Shown here in pieces: positions 61,886 to 64,000 of a DNA stretch of 64,000 bases (positions within the stretch are counted from its first letter, which is position 1; every line of letters starts with the position of its first letter). Source of the DNA: Mucilaginibacter defluvii (GTDB taxonomy: Bacteria; Bacteroidota; Bacteroidia; Sphingobacteriales; Sphingobacteriaceae). The position numbers and the translations under genes were made by a program. The notes beneath the pieces are model-generated. The model ran no database searches, was not told the origin of the DNA, and was given only the letters and a program-made list of their open reading frames with translations. The stretch covers positions 744,001 through 808,000 of the forward strand of contig NZ_BAABJI010000004.1 in assembly GCF_039543225.1 (NCBI RefSeq), read 5' to 3'.

Positions 61886-63532
61886 TTATATCAGTAACCT
61901 TACAGGTTCTTCTAATAGTGCTTTCAGGGTTTGCAGGAAGGCCGCTGCCGATGCACCGTCAACTGTGCGGTGGTCAGAGCTTAAGGTAACCTTCATTACG
62001 TTGCCCGGTACAACCGCGCCGTTTTTAACAACCGGCACTGCCTGTATACCGCTAACCGCTAATATACATGAGTTCGGCGTGTTAATAATGGCAGTAAACT
62101 CATCAACGCCAAACATACCCAGGTTTGAGATGGTAAATGTTGAGCCTTCCATTTCATTAGGCTGAAGTTTTTTATCCTTAGCTTTTTTAGCGAACTCTTT
62201 TACTTCAACTGAAAGGTGGCTTAATGATTTGCCATCAGCAAATTTAACAACCGGTACCAGCAGGCCTTCATCAACCGCTACAGCTACGCCAATGTGTACG
62301 TGCTCGTTAAAGCGGATCTTATCGCCCAGCCAGGCTGAGTTAATAACCGGGTGCTGTTTCAATGCAACAGCACAGGCTTTAAGCACCAGGTCGTTAAATG
62401 ATATTTTAACCGGCGCAATATCGTTCATTTTAGCACGGGCAGCAATCGCGGCATCCATATCGATAGACATGGTTACAAAGAAATGCGGCGCGGTGAACAA
62501 GCTCTCAGACAAACGGCGACCGATAGCCTTACGCATTTGCGTAACCGGTTTCTCGGTAAATTTCTCTTCGCCGGTGTAAGTTGGCAATGAAATGGCTTTT
62601 TCAGCTTTAGCCGGAGCTGCGGCTTCTTTAGTTGCAGCTTCCTGAACTTCTTTAGTTGATGGGGTAAAGCCTTCAACGTCTTTTTTCACGATGCGGCCAC
62701 CATCAGCGCTGCCTTTTACCTCGTTCAGGTTGATACCTTTATCCTTAGCAATTTTACGTGCTAACGGAGAGGCTTTAACGCGGCTGTCGTCGTCATTAGT
62801 AGCAGAAGCAGTTGCGGTAGCAGTTTCTTCTTTAGCTTCAGGTTTTGCTTCTTCTTTGCTTTCAGTAGCAGGGGCAGCGTCAGCGCCTCCATCCAACAAT
62901 GGCTGAATGTCAGTGCCTTCTTTACCTACAATAGCAATGATGTCGTTAACCTTGGCGGCTTCGCCTTCTTTAACACCAATGTAAAGCAGGGTGCCTTCTT
63001 CGTAACCAACAACCTCCATAGTGGCTTTGTCGGTTTCAACATCGGCCAGCGAGTCGTCAGCTTTTACTTTGTCGCCCACTTTAAAGTTCCATTTATTGAT
63101 TACGCCCTCGGTCATGGTATCGCTCAATAAAGGCATACGTATTACCGCGGCTGGTATACTTGAAAGATCAACCTTTGGTTTGCTTTCGCCCGCAGGTTTG
63201 CTCTCTTCTTTCTTTTCTTCGGCTGGTTTTTCCTCTTTCTTTTCGGCCGGGGCGCTGCCGCCTTCAGCTTCAAGAGCAGCTTTGTAGTCTTCGCCCTCTT
63301 TACCTAACACGGCAATAACGGAGTCAACCGGTACGGCGGCACCTTCTTCAACACCAATGTAAAGCAGAGTGCCATCCTGAAATGATTCAAAATCCATCGT
63401 GGCTTTATCAGTTTCAACTTCAGCCAATACATCGCCTGATTTTACCTGATCGCCAACTTTTTTATGCCATTTAGCCAATACCCCTTCAGTCATGGTATCG
63501 CTCATTTTTGGCATTTTAACTACTTCAGCCAT
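61886..63532 (-). CDS. pdhC: Pyruvate dehydrogenase E2 (dihydrolipoamide acetyltransferase)
   Basis: 548 residues. Two lipoyl domains with lipoyl Lys43 and Lys169 (both in ETDKATM), alanine/glutamate-rich linkers, E3-binding domain at about 251-289 (KASPLARKIAKDKGINLNEV), and the acyltransferase core with DHRTVDG (520-526). It carries acetyl groups from E1 to CoA. It starts 22 nt after the E1 alpha stop, so E1 alpha and E2 are in one operon. Confidence 0.97.
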   Translation of the reverse strand: MAEVVKMPKMSDTMTEGVLAKWHKKVGDQVKSGDVLAEVETDKATMDFESFQDGTLLYIGVEEGAAVPVDSVIAVLGKEGEDYKAALEAEGGSAPAEKKEEKPAEEKKEESKPAGESKPKVDLSSIPAAVIRMPLLSDTMTEGVINKWNFKVGDKVKADDSLADVETDKATMEVVGYEEGTLLYIGVKEGEAAKVNDIIAIVGKEGTDIQPLLDGGADAAPATESKEEAKPEAKEETATATASATNDDDSRVKASPLARKIAKDKGINLNEVKGSADGGRIVKKDVEGFTPSTKEVQEAATKEAAAPAKAEKAISLPTYTGEEKFTEKPVTQMRKAIGRRLSESLFTAPHFFVTMSIDMDAAIAARAKMNDIAPVKISFNDLVLKACAVALKQHPVINSAWLGDKIRFNEHVHIGVAVAVDEGLLVPVVKFADGKSLSHLSVEVKEFAKKAKDKKLQPNEMEGSTFTISNLGMFGVDEFTAIINTPNSCILAVSGIQAVPVVKNGAVVPGNVMKVTLSSDHRTVDGASAAAFLQTLKALLEEPVRLLI

Positions 63533-63554
63533 ATTATATTTGTGTGTATAATGG

Positions 63555-64000
63555 TTAGTCTAAAATGTAAGGATAATCTTGTTGCACATAAACATCAGTG
63601 TAAAGCTCTGATGCTTCGGGCCATGGCGACTCTTCGGCAAATTTCACCGCGTCATCAACAGTAGCTTTTATCTTGGCGTCAATTTCCTCAAACCATTTCT
63701 CATCGGCATAACCTTCTTTTACGATGGTTTGTTTCACTACCTCAATAGGATCTTTCGCTTTGTAGCTTTCAAGCTCCTCTTTAGTACGATACTTCTGCGG
63801 ATCTGACATGGAGTGACCTTTGTAGCGGTAAGTACGCATCTCTAAAAAGGTTGGGCCTTCACCGGCGCGGGCACGTTGTACGGCCTCGTCCATAGCGTTG
63901 TGTACAGCTACCGGGTCCATACCATCAACAGGTGATGAAGGGATGCCATAAGGTATACCTAATTTATAAATATCCGGTTCAATAGTAGTACGCGCTACTG
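63555..64000 (-). CDS. pdhA: Pyruvate dehydrogenase E1 alpha subunit (partial, right edge)
   Basis: The open frame continues beyond the window on the right; about 148 residues of the C-terminal part are visible (IPSSPVDGMDPVAVHNAMDEAV, FLEMRTYRYKGHSMSDPQKYRT). The phosphorylation-loop-like HSMSDPQKYR is typical of E1 alpha. It decarboxylates pyruvate using ThDP, passing the acyl group to E2. The start and the thiamine motif are off the window. Confidence 0.95.
   Translation of the reverse strand, partial: VARTTIEPDIYKLGIPYGIPSSPVDGMDPVAVHNAMDEAVQRARAGEGPTFLEMRTYRYKGHSMSDPQKYRTKEELESYKAKDPIEVVKQTIVKEGYADEKWFEEIDAKIKATVDDAVKFAEESPWPEASELYTDVYVQQDYPYILD

Overview
The window looks like chromosome from a member of the Bacteroidota, most likely the family Sphingobacteriaceae (Mucilaginibacter- or Pedobacter-like). 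This is inferred from several signs. Promoters match the Bacteroidota pattern (-7 TAnnTTTG with an upstream TTTG/TTG) and Shine-Dalgarno sequences are mostly absent. Lipoproteins begin CKKD after the lipobox. There are LruC-domain lipoproteins, CarboxypepD_reg/beta-barrel outer-membrane proteins, DUF2723 and DUF4407 proteins, and a tRNA-Gln/prs/rplY block. No rRNA, CRISPR array, transposase or prophage was seen. The naming of the genus is inference, not proof.

Layout. 1-4.5 kb: end of an SPFH/GYF protein with the start of a zinc-ribbon partner, a cupin_8 protein, a CDF metal transporter and an APC amino-acid permease. 4.5-4.97 kb: gene-free stretch built of inverted repeats. 5-9.6 kb: purU, a secreted protein, then a leftward trpE-trpG-trpC operon preceded by what reads as a complete ribosome-mediated attenuator (19-residue leader peptide with tandem Trp codons, intrinsic terminator, consensus promoter); trpG is bracketed by REP-like GC-rich repeat pairs that run into its coding ends. 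9.6-13.6 kb: small membrane protein, ligase-associated exonuclease plus ATP-dependent DNA ligase, secreted protein. 13.8-20.7 kb: three tandem, nearly equal-length LruC-domain lipoproteins, each with its own terminator, then a Crp/Fnr regulator. 21.3-26.9 kb: hflX with a long leader holding two tiny overlapping ORFs, an Imm27-like orphan immunity gene, DUF922 protease-like, SPFH, CapA-like and NlpC/P60 genes.

27-44.4 kb: PAS protein, RluA-type pseudouridine synthase, transglutaminase-like and lipoprotein genes, dinB, pepT, MmcQ/YjbR, secreted M28 and M61 peptidases, DUF4407, rhodanese, dipeptide epimerase, rhomboid protease, a carotenoid desaturase and an AhpD-like protein. 44.4-54.9 kb: M1 peptidase, ArsC/Spx-like protein, two outer-membrane beta-barrel proteins, pth, rplY, prs and tRNA-Gln. 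55-64 kb: DUF2723 glycosyltransferase-like membrane protein, accA, a CrtW-type carotenoid ketolase, an MtfA-like peptidase, and pyruvate dehydrogenase E2 and (partial) E1 alpha.

Most genes are housekeeping or envelope functions of a free-living heterotroph. The most interesting non-standard content is regulatory: the trp attenuator, the hflX leader with uORFs, several near-leaderless promoters, and REP-like repeats that have been absorbed into protein ends. All statements about families are from reading the translations by eye; no database search was run.
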